Of a DNA stretch of 6,708 nt, positions 1 to 6,027 are shown in pieces. The stretch's first letter is position 1, and every line of letters begins with the position of its first letter. The notes beneath the pieces are model-generated. The model ran no database searches. It was not told where the DNA came from and saw only the letters and a program-made list of their open reading frames with translations. Source of the DNA: Reyranella sp. (GTDB taxonomy: Bacteria; Pseudomonadota; Alphaproteobacteria; Reyranellales; Reyranellaceae); assembly GCA_016780605.1 (NCBI GenBank), contig JADHLS010000289.1, positions 1-6,708 of the forward strand, read 5' to 3'. Made by a program: the position numbers and the translations under genes.

Positions 1-211
1 CGGCTTCTTCAAGGATACCTCGCTGGTGCTGATCATCGGCATCTTCGATTTCCTCAACACCGCAAACCAGGCGCTGGTCGACCCGGCCTGGGCGGGTTAC
101 CCCGGCGAGGTCTATCTGTTCGCCGCCTTCGTCTACTTCTGCTTCTGCTTTTCGATGTCGCGGTACTCCAAGTATCTCGAGGTCGAGCTGAACAAGGGAA
201 CGCGCCGCTAG
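1..211 (+). CDS. aapM: Amino-acid ABC transporter permease, C-terminal end (AapM-type), partial
   Basis: This is the last 69 residues of an inner-membrane permease of a polar/general L-amino-acid ABC transporter; the 5' part lies left of the window. The reading frame begins at base 2 and stops with TAG at 209-211. The fragment reads [10 protein letters not shown] at its start, which matches the conserved 'KDTSL' segment near the C-terminus of HisM/GlnP/AapQ-AapM permeases. Next come a hydrophobic stretch (residues 8-18) and a final membrane helix (about 37-52, rich in F/Y/C). It ends in a charged cytoplasmic tail with S-R-Y-S-K-Y-L-E, also typical of the family. Only 20 bases separate its stop from the ATPase gene, so the two are almost certainly cotranscribed. 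The choice of AapM over other permeases of the group rests on the position directly before aapP, as in aapJQMP operons, and on the tail sequence. The permease family itself is secure. Confidence 0.87.
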   Translation, partial: GFFKDTSLVLIIGIFDFLNTANQALVDPAWAGYPGEVYLFAAFVYFCFCFSMSRYSKYLEVELNKGTRR

Positions 212-231
212 TCGGCCAAGGAGAACCGGTC

Positions 232-1002
232 ATGGCCAACGCTGCCGCCCGCGACATCGACAATGCGCCGTCGGTCATCACCATGACCAACGTCAACAAG
301 TGGTACGGCCAGTTCCACGTGCTCTCCGACATCAATCTGGACGTCAAGGAAGGCGAGAAGATCGTCATCTGCGGACCGTCGGGCTCGGGCAAGTCGACGC
401 TGATCCGCTGCATCAACCGGCTGGAGGAGCACCAGGCGGGCGATCTCGTGGTGCACGGCGTGCCGCTCACCAACGACGTTAAGAACATCGAGATGATCCG
501 CCGCGAAGTCGGCATGGTGTTCCAGTCGTTCAACCTCTTTCCGCACCTCACCATCCTGGACAACCTCACCCTGGCGCCGATCTGGGTGAAGAAGATGCCC
601 AAGAAGGAAGCCGAGGAAATCGCCATGAGTCTCCTGAAGCGCGTGCGCATCCCCGAGCAGGCGCTGAAGTATCCCGGCCAGCTGTCGGGCGGCCAGCAGC
701 AGCGCGTGGCGATCGCCCGCGCCCTCTGCATGCGGCCAAAGATCATGCTGTTCGACGAGCCGACCTCGGCGCTCGATCCCGAGATGGTGAAGGAAGTGCT
801 CGACGTCATGATCGAGCTCGCGCGCGAGGGCATGACCATGCTGGTCGTCACCCACGAGATGGGCTTTGCCCGCGCCGTGGCCGACCGCGTGATCTTCATG
901 GATCGCGGCGAGATCGTCGAGCAGAACGAGCCCGAGGAATTCTTCGCCAATCCCCGGAACGAGCGCACCAAGCTCTTCCTCGGCCAGATCCTGCATCACT
1001 GA
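232..1002 (+). CDS. aapP: Amino-acid ABC transporter ATP-binding protein AapP
   Basis: This 256-residue cytoplasmic ATPase powers amino-acid import through the AapQ/AapM permease pair with the periplasmic binding protein AapJ. All motifs of a working ABC ATPase are present: Walker [10 protein letters not shown] (48-56), Q-loop Q98, signature LSGGQ (151-155), Walker B IMLFDE (171-176), D-loop SALD (179-182) and switch histidine H208. The stretch [12 protein letters not shown] (96-107) is characteristic of the polar amino-acid (HisP/GlnQ) branch. Length is normal for AapP/GlnQ. The ATG start is supported by an AAGGAG ribosome-binding site at 218-223, eight bases upstream. It follows the permease by 20 bases and is probably the last gene of the operon, since the next gene is functionally unrelated and a GC-rich hairpin lies just after the stop. 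The substrate range (broad L-amino acids) is inferred from the family, not from this sequence. Confidence 0.97.
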   Translation: MANAAARDIDNAPSVITMTNVNKWYGQFHVLSDINLDVKEGEKIVICGPSGSGKSTLIRCINRLEEHQAGDLVVHGVPLTNDVKNIEMIRREVGMVFQSFNLFPHLTILDNLTLAPIWVKKMPKKEAEEIAMSLLKRVRIPEQALKYPGQLSGGQQQRVAIARALCMRPKIMLFDEPTSALDPEMVKEVLDVMIELAREGMTMLVVTHEMGFARAVADRVIFMDRGEIVEQNEPEEFFANPRNERTKLFLGQILHH

Positions 1003-1008
1003 GGCTTC

Positions 1009-1026
1009 GCGGCGCCTTGGCGCCGC
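1009..1026 (+). terminator. GC-rich hairpin after aapP, possible weak terminator
   Basis: Seven bases into the gap after the aapP stop, GCGGCGCC (1009-1016) and GGCGCCGC (1019-1026) are exact reverse complements around TT. Sterically the loop would open to about 4-6 bases, leaving a 6-7 bp GC stem. The tail is only CTTG, without a real T-run, so it would be a poor intrinsic terminator. It may only attenuate, or protect the 3' end of the aap message. It lies 28 bases before the rfbB start, so rfbB may receive read-through. Confidence 0.35.
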
Positions 1027-1053
1027 CTTGATCGCAGCCTAGAGACGCCGCCC

Positions 1054-2109
1054 ATGAAGATCCTGGTGACCGGCGGCGCGGGGTTCATCGGCTCTGCCGT
1101 CATCCGCCACATCATCCGCGACACCGACTGGACGGTGGCCAACGTCGACAAGCTGACCTATGCCGGCAACCTCGAATCGCTGGCCGAGGCGCGCGACAGC
1201 AACCGGCACACGCACTTCAAGGTCGACATCACCGACCGTGCCGCGATCGACGGCATCTTTGCGAGCTTCCGGCCGGACGCCATCCTACACCTCGCCGCCG
1301 AAAGCCATGTCGACCGCTCGATCGACGGCGCCGCCCCCTTCATCGACACCAACATCGGCGGCACCTACACGCTGCTCGAGGCGGCACTGGCCTACTGGCG
1401 CACGCTCGACCCCGAAGCCCGCGCACGCTTTCGCTTCCAGCACATCTCGACCGACGAGGTGTTCGGCTCGCTGGGCGCCACCGGCAAGTTTAGCGAGACC
1501 ACGCCCTACGCGCCCAACTCGCCCTATGCCGCCAGCAAGGCGGCGTCGGATCACCTGGTTCGCGCCTGGCACCACACGCATGGCTTGCCGACGCTCGCCA
1601 CCAACTGCTCCAACAACTACGGGCCCTATCATTTTCCCGAAAAGCTGATCCCGCTCACCATCATCCGCGCGCTGCGCGGCCAGAGCCTGCCGGTCTACGG
1701 CAAGGGCGAGAACGTGCGCGACTGGCTGCATGTCGAGGATCACGCCGAGGCGCTGACCCTGGTGCTGCGCCAGGGCAAGCCGGGCGAGACCTACAATGTC
1801 GGTGGCGACAGCGAGCGCAAGAACATCGACGTCGTGCGCACGATCTGCCGCACGCTCGACGAGCTGCTGCCGGCGAGCCCGCAGCGGCCGCACGAGAGGC
1901 TGATCGAGTTCGTCACCGACCGGCCGGGGCACGATGCCCGCTACGCCATTGACGCCACCAAGATCCGCCGCGAGCTCGGCTGGCAGCCACGGCATGACTT
2001 TAATGATGGGTTGCGCCAGACGGTGCGGTGGTATCTCGAGAACCGCGGCTGGTGGGAGCGGGTCATGAGCGGCGCCTATCGCGGTGAGCGGCTGGGGCTC
2101 ACCGGCTAG
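1054..2109 (+). CDS. rfbB: dTDP-glucose 4,6-dehydratase
   Basis: This 351-residue cytoplasmic enzyme converts dTDP-D-glucose to dTDP-4-keto-6-deoxyglucose with bound NAD+, the second step toward dTDP-L-rhamnose and other deoxysugars of surface polysaccharides. It is an extended short-chain dehydrogenase: the Rossmann glycine motif GGAGFIG is at 7-13, D32 is placed to bind the NAD ribose, and the family segment AAESHVDRS is at 81-89. The catalytic triplet T133-D134-E135 sits in S-T-D-E-V-F-G-S, and YxxxK is Y158/K162. NNYGP (187-191) and RDW (222-224) line the nucleotide-sugar site. The C-terminal W-W-E-R-V and G-E-R-L-G motifs are typical of RfbB/RmlB. Length is normal and no key residue is missing. 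The ATG has only a weak AGAGA ribosome-binding site (1041-1045). Its usual partners rmlA, rmlC and rmlD are absent from the window; it follows an amino-acid transporter and converges on an unrelated gene. Confidence 0.97.
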   Translation: MKILVTGGAGFIGSAVIRHIIRDTDWTVANVDKLTYAGNLESLAEARDSNRHTHFKVDITDRAAIDGIFASFRPDAILHLAAESHVDRSIDGAAPFIDTNIGGTYTLLEAALAYWRTLDPEARARFRFQHISTDEVFGSLGATGKFSETTPYAPNSPYAASKAASDHLVRAWHHTHGLPTLATNCSNNYGPYHFPEKLIPLTIIRALRGQSLPVYGKGENVRDWLHVEDHAEALTLVLRQGKPGETYNVGGDSERKNIDVVRTICRTLDELLPASPQRPHERLIEFVTDRPGHDARYAIDATKIRRELGWQPRHDFNDGLRQTVRWYLENRGWWERVMSGAYRGERLGLTG

Positions 2110-2122
2110 CTGCCGAGCGGGA

Positions 2123-3115
2123 CTATTCGATCACCTCATCTGCCCGAGCGAGCAAGGTCGGAGGCACAACGAGTTTGATTTCTCGCGCGGTTCGCATGTT
2201 GACGATCAGTTCGTATTTGGTGGGCCCCTGCACCGGCAGGTCGGCAGGATTCTCACCCTTCAGAATACGATCGACATAGGAGGCCGCGCGGCGATTGAGA
2301 TCGATCGAATCGGGCCCGAACGACATCAAGCCCCCTTCGACGGCCTGAGATCGATTCCAGAAGATCGTCGGCAACTTCTTTTTGTTCGCCATTTCCACGA
2401 TCTCCTTGCGATGGACGATCGAGAAGGTCGCAGCCGTGACGACCAGCCCGCCGTTCGGCTTCTCAGCCAGCGACTGAATGCCGTCACGAAGGTCGTCAAC
2501 AGCCCGAACCGGCACGACGATCGGTTCGACCGCGAGCACTTTCGCCGCTGCTTCGAAGGATCTCTGGAACCCTTTGAAATTGTGATTGTTGGGATCGCCG
2601 AGCATCGCGGCGCGGTTCAGTTCAGGAGCGATGTCCTTGAGCAATTCCAGCCATTTCCCGCCGATATCGTATTCAAAAGGGGTGAAGCCGGTGATGTTGC
2701 CTCCGGGCCGCGAGAGGCTCGCGACGAACCCGCCTGCCACTGGATCGGTCACATTGAGGAACACGACCGGGACGACCTTGGTCGCTGCATGTAGCGCCGT
2801 CAGTGCGAGCGTTCCGCTCCCCACGATCACGGCGGGTGAAAGCTTCACCAGCTCGATCGCTGATGATCGGGCACGGTCCAAATCGCCACCGGCCCAGCGG
2901 TAGTCGATCTGCAAGTTGTGGCCTTCATCCCAACCCAGCGTCTGCAATGCCGACTTGAGGGCTTTCAGATCCTTCTGCGATTGCGGGTCGCTCTCCGCAC
3001 TGCTGAATATGATGCCTATCCGCCTCACCACCTCACGCTGCTGCGTGCGCGCAGTCCATGGCAACATCGTTGCCACGCCGCCGCTCAGAAGGGCGGTAAC
3101 CTCACGTCGTCTCAT
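2123..3115 (-). CDS. ABC transporter substrate-binding protein (ABC_sub_bind family)
   Basis: This 330-residue exported solute-binding protein belongs to the ABC_sub_bind (PF04392-like, TrpX/YtfQ-type two-lobed) family that is greatly expanded in Bradyrhizobium and relatives. The N-terminus M-R-R-R-E-V followed by a hydrophobic stretch and a T-A-R-T-Q-Q region is the usual Tat-like export signal of this group, with cleavage expected near residue 25. Family landmarks are the first strand R-R-I-G-I-I-F (31-37), G-W-x-E-G-x-N-L-x-I-D-Y-R-W-A (61-75) and V-T-D-P-V-A-G-G-F-V-x-S-L-S-R-P-G-G-N-I-T-G (122-143). The ATG at 3115 is chosen over an in-frame TTG at 3127 because GGGAG (3125-3121) lies five bases before it and M-R-R-R-E is the family's normal beginning. 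No permease or ATPase gene adjoins it, so it is an orphan component with unknown ligand. Codon third positions look less GC-biased than in aapP or rfbB. It converges on rfbB with 13 bases between stops. Confidence 0.93.
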   Translation of the reverse strand: MRRREVTALLSGGVATMLPWTARTQQREVVRRIGIIFSSAESDPQSQKDLKALKSALQTLGWDEGHNLQIDYRWAGGDLDRARSSAIELVKLSPAVIVGSGTLALTALHAATKVVPVVFLNVTDPVAGGFVASLSRPGGNITGFTPFEYDIGGKWLELLKDIAPELNRAAMLGDPNNHNFKGFQRSFEAAAKVLAVEPIVVPVRAVDDLRDGIQSLAEKPNGGLVVTAATFSIVHRKEIVEMANKKKLPTIFWNRSQAVEGGLMSFGPDSIDLNRRAASYVDRILKGENPADLPVQGPTKYELIVNMRTAREIKLVVPPTLLARADEVIE

Positions 3116-3120
3116 GCCGT

Positions 3121-3125
3121 CTCCC
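3121..3125 (-). promoter_or_regulatory. Ribosome-binding site fixing the start of the binding-protein gene
   Basis: Read on the minus strand, GGGAG followed by ACGGC precedes the ATG at 3115-3113. The alternative TTG start at 3127 would place this purine run inside the coding sequence and has no comparable site of its own, so the shorter 330-residue product is preferred. Confidence 0.6.
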
Positions 3126-3135
3126 AAACGGCATA

Positions 3136-3141
3136 CTTATA
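3136..3141 (-). promoter_or_regulatory. Possible -10 element for the binding-protein gene
   Basis: TATAAG on the minus strand lies 20 bases before the ATG at 3115 in a locally AT-richer stretch. It would give a very short leader that still contains the GGGAG site. No good -35 hexamer is visible 16-18 bases upstream, so this is only suggestive. Confidence 0.22.
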
Positions 3142-3213
3142 GCCATAAACGTGCAAAGCGGTAGCAGGAACCCGTCATGGCCCTGCGGAACGACTCGGAC
3201 TCGGTTGAGTTGC

Positions 3214-3245
3214 ATCAGCATGAGGTACGTCGCCCTCATGCTGAT
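3214..3245 (+). promoter_or_regulatory. Perfect 12-bp inverted repeat enclosing the lipoprotein start codon
   Basis: ATCAGCATGAGG (3214-3225) and CCTCATGCTGAT (3234-3245) are perfect reverse complements separated by eight bases (3226-3233). The initiating ATG of the small lipoprotein gene (3220-3222) is in the left arm and its seventh codon, also ATG (3238-3240), is in the right arm. In RNA this would be a stable 12-bp stem hiding the start codon. As DNA it lies about 100-130 bases before the divergent binding-protein gene and could be an operator. The symmetry is seen directly; the regulatory role is inferred. Confidence 0.6.
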
Positions 3246-3375
3246 CGTGGGCCTGCTCGCTGCCTGCGAGCGCGACCCCTACTTGGCCCGCAAGGGTGGC
3301 TATGCGCCAGGGGAGACGTACCACCACCAGAGCGGGCTCTATCCAGGCATGACCATCAACCGAGCTGGTGCTTGA
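3220..3375 (+). CDS. Small putative lipoprotein
   Basis: This encodes 51 residues: a short positively charged start (M-R-Y), a hydrophobic core V-A-L-M-L-I-V-G-L-L, and a lipobox L-A-A-C with the lipidation cysteine at residue 16. A mature peptide of about 36 residues would follow, polar and rich in G, Y and H (E-R-D-P-Y-L-A-R-K-G-G-Y onward). Residue 17 is E, so outer-membrane sorting would be expected by the usual +2 rule. I do not recognise the family. There is no clear Shine-Dalgarno site before the ATG at 3220, which is also buried in a perfect inverted repeat. An in-frame GTG at 3151 would add 23 residues and spoil the signal-peptide shape, so it is less likely. Its last 20 bases overlap the 3' end of the convergent LysR gene. 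Support is the lipoprotein signal alone, so the call is moderate. Confidence 0.55.
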   Translation: MRYVALMLIVGLLAACERDPYLARKGGYAPGETYHHQSGLYPGMTINRAGA

Positions 3376-4315
3376 GCGCCGTCCGGCCGCGCCGAACGCG
3401 TGTCACGGTTGGGCTGAGCGCGGAGCGGCGAACTTGGCTTGACCCCGCATCGGCTTCCTCGATCAGCCATTTCCTGAAACGCCGTACGGCCGGCTTCTGC
3501 AAAGCCTCTTTCGTACAGACCGCGTAATAGGCGAATGACGTCGGCCATTGCACGTCGATGGCGCGCACCAGCCGTCCAGCACGCAGTTCGTCGTCGGCGT
3601 AGAGATCGCGCACCAGCGCCAGCCCCTGCCCCGCGACCGCCGCCTTGACCATGAGATGATCGTCGGAGAACGACGGGCCCTTCAGTCCGCGCGGCACCTT
3701 CACCGCTTGTGTCTCGAGCCAGAGCCGCCAGTCGGCGCGGTCGCTGTCGTGGAGCAGCGGAAAGCCCAGGCAGTCCGCAGCCGCCCTGATCGGCGCTCGG
3801 GACTTCAGGAGCGCCGGGCTGGCAACGACGATCAATGCCGGCGCCATCAGCCAGGCAACCACCAGGCCCGGATAGTCGCCGTTGCCATGCCGGATCGCGA
3901 GGTCGACCGGTTCGCGGCTGAGGTCGACGACGCGGCTCTCGATCTCCAGGGAGACGTCGATCTCGGAATGTCGCCGCGAGAAGCTGGAAAGGCGGGGAAC
4001 CAACCAGCTCGCCGCAAAGGAGCTCATGGTGCTGACTGTCACACGATGCGAGCGCGCACCTGGCGTTTCGCCACCGGTGGCTTCGATCCGGCGGAACGGC
4101 TCGTCGAGCGATGCGAACAGCGTCCTGCCAGCGGCGGTGAGCGTCACACCGGCTTGCGTCCGCGAGAACAGGCGGCGGTCCAGCATCTCCTCCAGCGCGC
4201 GTACCCGCTGGCTGACGGCGCCCGGCGTCAGCGCCATGCTGGCCGCAGCCTCCCTCATCCGGCCGGACCGGGCGACGATCACGAAGGTGTGCAGCAGGGC
4301 AAGCGGAACCGCCAT
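3356..4315 (-). CDS. LysR-family transcriptional regulator, GcvA-like
   Basis: This 319-residue DNA-binding regulator is expected to control the divergently transcribed MFS gene and itself in response to a small effector. The N-terminal winged helix-turn-helix spans about residues 4-63: A-R-S-G-R-M-R-E-A-A-A-S-M-A-L-T-P-G-A-V-S leads into Q-R-V-R-A-L-E-E, then R-R-L-F-S-R and L-T-A-A-G. The effector-binding domain runs from about 90 to 290. F-A-A-S-W-L-V-P-R-L (100-109), V-D-L-S-R-E-P-V-D-L-A-I-R-H-G (130-144) and Y-P-G-L place it in the GcvA-like branch. The last 25 or so residues form a basic tail beyond the usual domain end. The ATG at 4315 begins exactly where the HTH should. The leader is odd: a palindromic operator candidate ends six bases before the start codon, leaving only AAGG very close to the ATG as a ribosome-binding site. 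The 3' end overlaps the small lipoprotein gene by 20 bases. The effector cannot be told from sequence. Confidence 0.95.
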   Translation of the reverse strand: MAVPLALLHTFVIVARSGRMREAAASMALTPGAVSQRVRALEEMLDRRLFSRTQAGVTLTAAGRTLFASLDEPFRRIEATGGETPGARSHRVTVSTMSSFAASWLVPRLSSFSRRHSEIDVSLEIESRVVDLSREPVDLAIRHGNGDYPGLVVAWLMAPALIVVASPALLKSRAPIRAAADCLGFPLLHDSDRADWRLWLETQAVKVPRGLKGPSFSDDHLMVKAAVAGQGLALVRDLYADDELRAGRLVRAIDVQWPTSFAYYAVCTKEALQKPAVRRFRKWLIEEADAGSSQVRRSALSPTVTRVRRGRTALKHQLG

Positions 4316-4320
4316 CGACC

Positions 4321-4341
4321 TTGTTTAGCACAGCTAAACAA
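4321..4341. promoter_or_regulatory. LysR operator: perfect 9-3-9 palindrome in the divergent gap
   Basis: TTGTTTAGC (4321-4329) and GCTAAACAA (4333-4341) are perfect reverse complements around ACA. The centre gives T-N11-A (4325-4337), the consensus of LysR-type binding sites. The element lies between the LysR start (4315) and the MFS start (4414), in AT-rich sequence within GC-rich surroundings. By family knowledge it should be the main recognition site for the adjacent regulator. Its nearness to the LysR start suggests direct autorepression. On the minus strand TAAACA (4327-4322) could even be the LysR -10 box, though I see no matching -35. Confidence 0.72.
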
Positions 4342-4401
4342 GCCCATCGAAAGAATCGTTTGCCCGCACGGAAGCCGGAGCGGACTTTCCTCCGCATGGT
4401 C

Positions 4402-4410
4402 GGAAGAGAG
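4402..4410 (+). promoter_or_regulatory. Ribosome-binding site deciding the MFS start
   Basis: The purine run GGAAGAGAG directly precedes TTC-ATG at 4414. The earlier in-frame ATG at 4396 has its nearest GGAG 15 bases away, and the in-frame TTG at 4321 is the first codon of the operator palindrome. The start at 4414 is therefore favoured. Confidence 0.5.
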
Positions 4411-4413
4411 TTC

Positions 4414-5640
4414 ATGCTTGCAAGTGGCACGCGATCGCCGTCGTTCGTGCGGTGGCTGGTCGTCGGCTTCGGGTTCCTGGGACTTGCCCTGGCGTTTTCA
4501 GCCCGCGCCACCATCGGCCTGGTCATGCCGGTGTGGGCGCAGGAGCTCGGCTGGTCGCGAAGCTTCGTCTCCAGCGCAGCGGCCGCCGCCCTGCTGGTCA
4601 TGGCGACCGTCGCCCCCTTTGCCGGCCGCTTCATCGACCGGCAGGGCGCACGGAGGACTCTGGCGATTGGCCTCGTGCTGGTCGGCCTGGGCTGCGCGGC
4701 GGTGTCGGCAACCAGCGATGCGATCGTGTTCCTGATCGCCTACAGCGGGCTTTCCGCCGTGGGCTTCGGGGTCGTCGCCACGCATGTCGTCTCGACGGCC
4801 ATCGCCCGCCTGTTCGACCGCAACAAGGGGCTGGCGACCGGCATAGCGACATCGGGCGCGACCGGCGGCCAGTTCCTGATCGTGCCGCTGGTCGCGGCGG
4901 TGCTGGCGATGGCAAGCTGGCGATGGAGCTTCCTCGCCATGGGCTTGGGCTGCCTCGTGCTGGTCCCGCTCCTGTGGTGGACGCTCGCGCAGAAGGGCGG
5001 CGACGGTGCCGGCGATGCCGCAGGCCGGCCGGCCGCCACGTCGCTGCAGGCCGACGTCGCCGCCATGCTGCGCCGACCAGCGTTCCATTCCTTGTTTTGG
5101 AGTTTCCTGATCTGCGGCTACACGACAGCCGGGGTCATCGAAACGCATCTTCTGCCCTATGCGTCCTTCTGCGGCTTCGCGCTGGTCCCGAGCGCGGCGG
5201 CCTATGGAACGCTGTCGGCGGTCAACCTGCTGGGCATGATCGGCGCCGGCTGGCTGACGGACCGCATGAACCGAGTCGTTCTGCTGGGATCGATCTATGT
5301 CCTGCGCGGCCTGACCTTCTTGCTCCTCATGAACGTCGGCACCGACTACGAACAGCTCGTGCTCTTCGCTGTTCTGTTCGGCGCGGTCGATTATGCGACC
5401 ATCCCCGTCACCGCGAGCCTCGTCGCCAGCCACCTCGGCCTGCGCGTCATGGGGCTGGCGATGGGGCTGATCTCCGCCGGGCATTCGATCGGCGCAGCCG
5501 CCGGCGCCTTCCTGGGCGGATACCTTTTCGACCTGTCCGCGCACTACGACTGGGTGTGGGCCAGCTCGGTGCTGCTTGCGGTCGCAGCGGGCGGGATCGT
5601 CTTCGTGCTCCGCAACGAGCCGCGACAAGTCGCGGTCTAG
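4414..5640 (+). CDS. Major facilitator superfamily transporter
   Basis: This 408-residue integral inner-membrane protein has about 12 hydrophobic segments in two halves, joined by a polar loop near residues 190-222 (Q-K-G-G-D-G-A-G-D-A-A-G-R). The MFS motif A is clear in the loop after the second helix as G-R-F-I-D-R-Q-G-A-R-R (71-81), with a degenerate counterpart G-W-L-T-D-R-M-N-R at 279-287 in the second half. This symmetry is typical of the superfamily and the length is normal. The overall look (P-V-W-A-Q-E-L-G-W-S-R early, G-H-S-I-G-A-A-A-G-A-F-L-G-G late) resembles monocarboxylate/oxalate-formate-type permeases, but the substrate cannot be assigned. It is divergent from a LysR gene with a shared operator, so its expression is probably switched by that regulator, and its substrate may be the effector or a related compound. 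A long shadow frame through this gene is not coding. The start at 4414 is supported by the purine run just before it. Confidence 0.93.
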   Translation: MLASGTRSPSFVRWLVVGFGFLGLALAFSARATIGLVMPVWAQELGWSRSFVSSAAAAALLVMATVAPFAGRFIDRQGARRTLAIGLVLVGLGCAAVSATSDAIVFLIAYSGLSAVGFGVVATHVVSTAIARLFDRNKGLATGIATSGATGGQFLIVPLVAAVLAMASWRWSFLAMGLGCLVLVPLLWWTLAQKGGDGAGDAAGRPAATSLQADVAAMLRRPAFHSLFWSFLICGYTTAGVIETHLLPYASFCGFALVPSAAAYGTLSAVNLLGMIGAGWLTDRMNRVVLLGSIYVLRGLTFLLLMNVGTDYEQLVLFAVLFGAVDYATIPVTASLVASHLGLRVMGLAMGLISAGHSIGAAAGAFLGGYLFDLSAHYDWVWASSVLLAVAAGGIVFVLRNEPRQVAV

Positions 5641-5653
5641 TTGCACGGCACAG

Positions 5654-5704
5654 TGCTTTCAACGAGTCGGAAGAAGCGGTGGATGCATGCACTGCTGTCA
5701 ACGA
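5654..5704 (+). repeat. Imperfect 12-base direct repeat
   Basis: TGCTTTCAACGA (5654-5665) recurs as TGCTGTCAACGA (5693-5704) with one difference, 39 bases apart start to start. A shorter copy, TGCTTTCAAC, is at 6124-6133. No function is evident and chance is possible. Confidence 0.3.
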
Positions 5705-5719
5705 TGCTCGAGTTTTGCG

Positions 5720-5739
5720 CCCTTTCCGCCCTTTCCGCC
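5720..5739 (+). repeat. Short tandem repeat, 9-base unit
   Basis: CCCTTTCCG occurs twice in direct succession (5720-5728, 5729-5737) followed by CC, just before the 5747-5780 inverted repeat. It is probably minor slippage. Confidence 0.5.
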
Positions 5740-5746
5740 GGCACTT

Positions 5747-5780
5747 CGGTAGTGGAGCGCACGGACCGCACCCACTACCG
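5747..5780 (+). repeat. 9-bp inverted repeat downstream of the MFS gene
   Basis: CGGTAGTGG (5747-5755) and CCACTACCG (5772-5780) are exact reverse complements across 16 bases. GCG (5757-5759) and CGC (5767-5769) can extend the stem inside. It begins 106 bases after the MFS stop and has no T-run after it, so it is not a standard terminator; it may stabilise the 3' end of the message. Confidence 0.45.
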
Positions 5781-5854
5781 GTAGGCCGCCTTCGGAGTTC
5801 GGACAGTTACGCAAGTTTCGCAACCGGAATCACCTTCGTTGGAGCAGCAGAGCC

Positions 5855-5888
5855 CGGCCCGTCCGGAGGCAAGCGACCGGACCGGCCG
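5855..5888 (+). repeat. 12-bp GC-rich inverted repeat with one mismatch
   Basis: CGGCCCGTCCGG (5855-5866) pairs with CCGGACCGGCCG (5877-5888) across a 10-base loop, with a single C-C mismatch between 5860 and 5883. This gives a very stable hairpin on either strand. No T- or A-run flanks it, so intrinsic termination is not obvious. Confidence 0.5.
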
Positions 5889-5978
5889 CGTGCAGTGTCT
5901 GCCGCCGCCTTCTGGGTCTCGGATCAACGATGCAAAGAGCGGGAACGCAGGAAAGCCGCGCAACGGAGCGTTGCTATA

Positions 5979-6009
5979 ACCAAAGTACATATAAGTCAAT
6001 AACTTTGGT
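5979..6009. repeat. 8-bp inverted repeat in an AT-rich patch
   Basis: ACCAAAGT (5979-5986) and ACTTTGGT (6002-6009) are exact reverse complements separated by 15 AT-rich bases containing TATAAG (5990-5995). The patch stands out in composition from everything around it except the LysR operator region. It could be a regulator site or a promoter for a small transcript; neither is shown. Confidence 0.4.
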
Positions 6010-6027
6010 CGGTCATCGCCAATTTCG

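Noticed and set aside
54..999. Two long minus-strand open frames opposite aapP
   Set aside because: They are antisense to a gene with every ABC ATPase motif; composition (runs of R, S, H, D) is typical of GC-rich shadow frames.
2084..2794. 236-codon plus-strand frame opposite the binding-protein gene
   Set aside because: It is antisense to a recognisable family member and begins inside rfbB; no protein motif.
3115..3127. TTG start at 3127 for the binding-protein gene
   Set aside because: It would put the ribosome-binding site inside the gene; the ATG at 3115 gives the family's normal signal sequence.
3102..3239. 45-codon minus-strand frame running into the start of the binding-protein gene
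   Set aside because: It could be a leader peptide, but it lacks a ribosome-binding site, starts inside the inverted repeat and has no supporting pattern.
4321..4413. TTG (4321) or ATG (4396) as the MFS start
   Set aside because: The TTG is part of the operator palindrome and the added residues are charged and non-membrane; the ATG at 4396 lacks a properly spaced ribosome-binding site.
3339..4735. Long open frames over LysR and the divergent gap (3339-4634 minus, 3548-4735 plus)
   Set aside because: They overlap the well-supported LysR gene in other frames, cross the operator region and show shadow-type composition.
4452..6002. 516-codon plus-strand open frame through the MFS gene
   Set aside because: It is out of frame with a clear membrane transporter, is extremely arginine/glycine-rich and has no domain. 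Its length reflects the scarcity of stop codons in GC-rich DNA.
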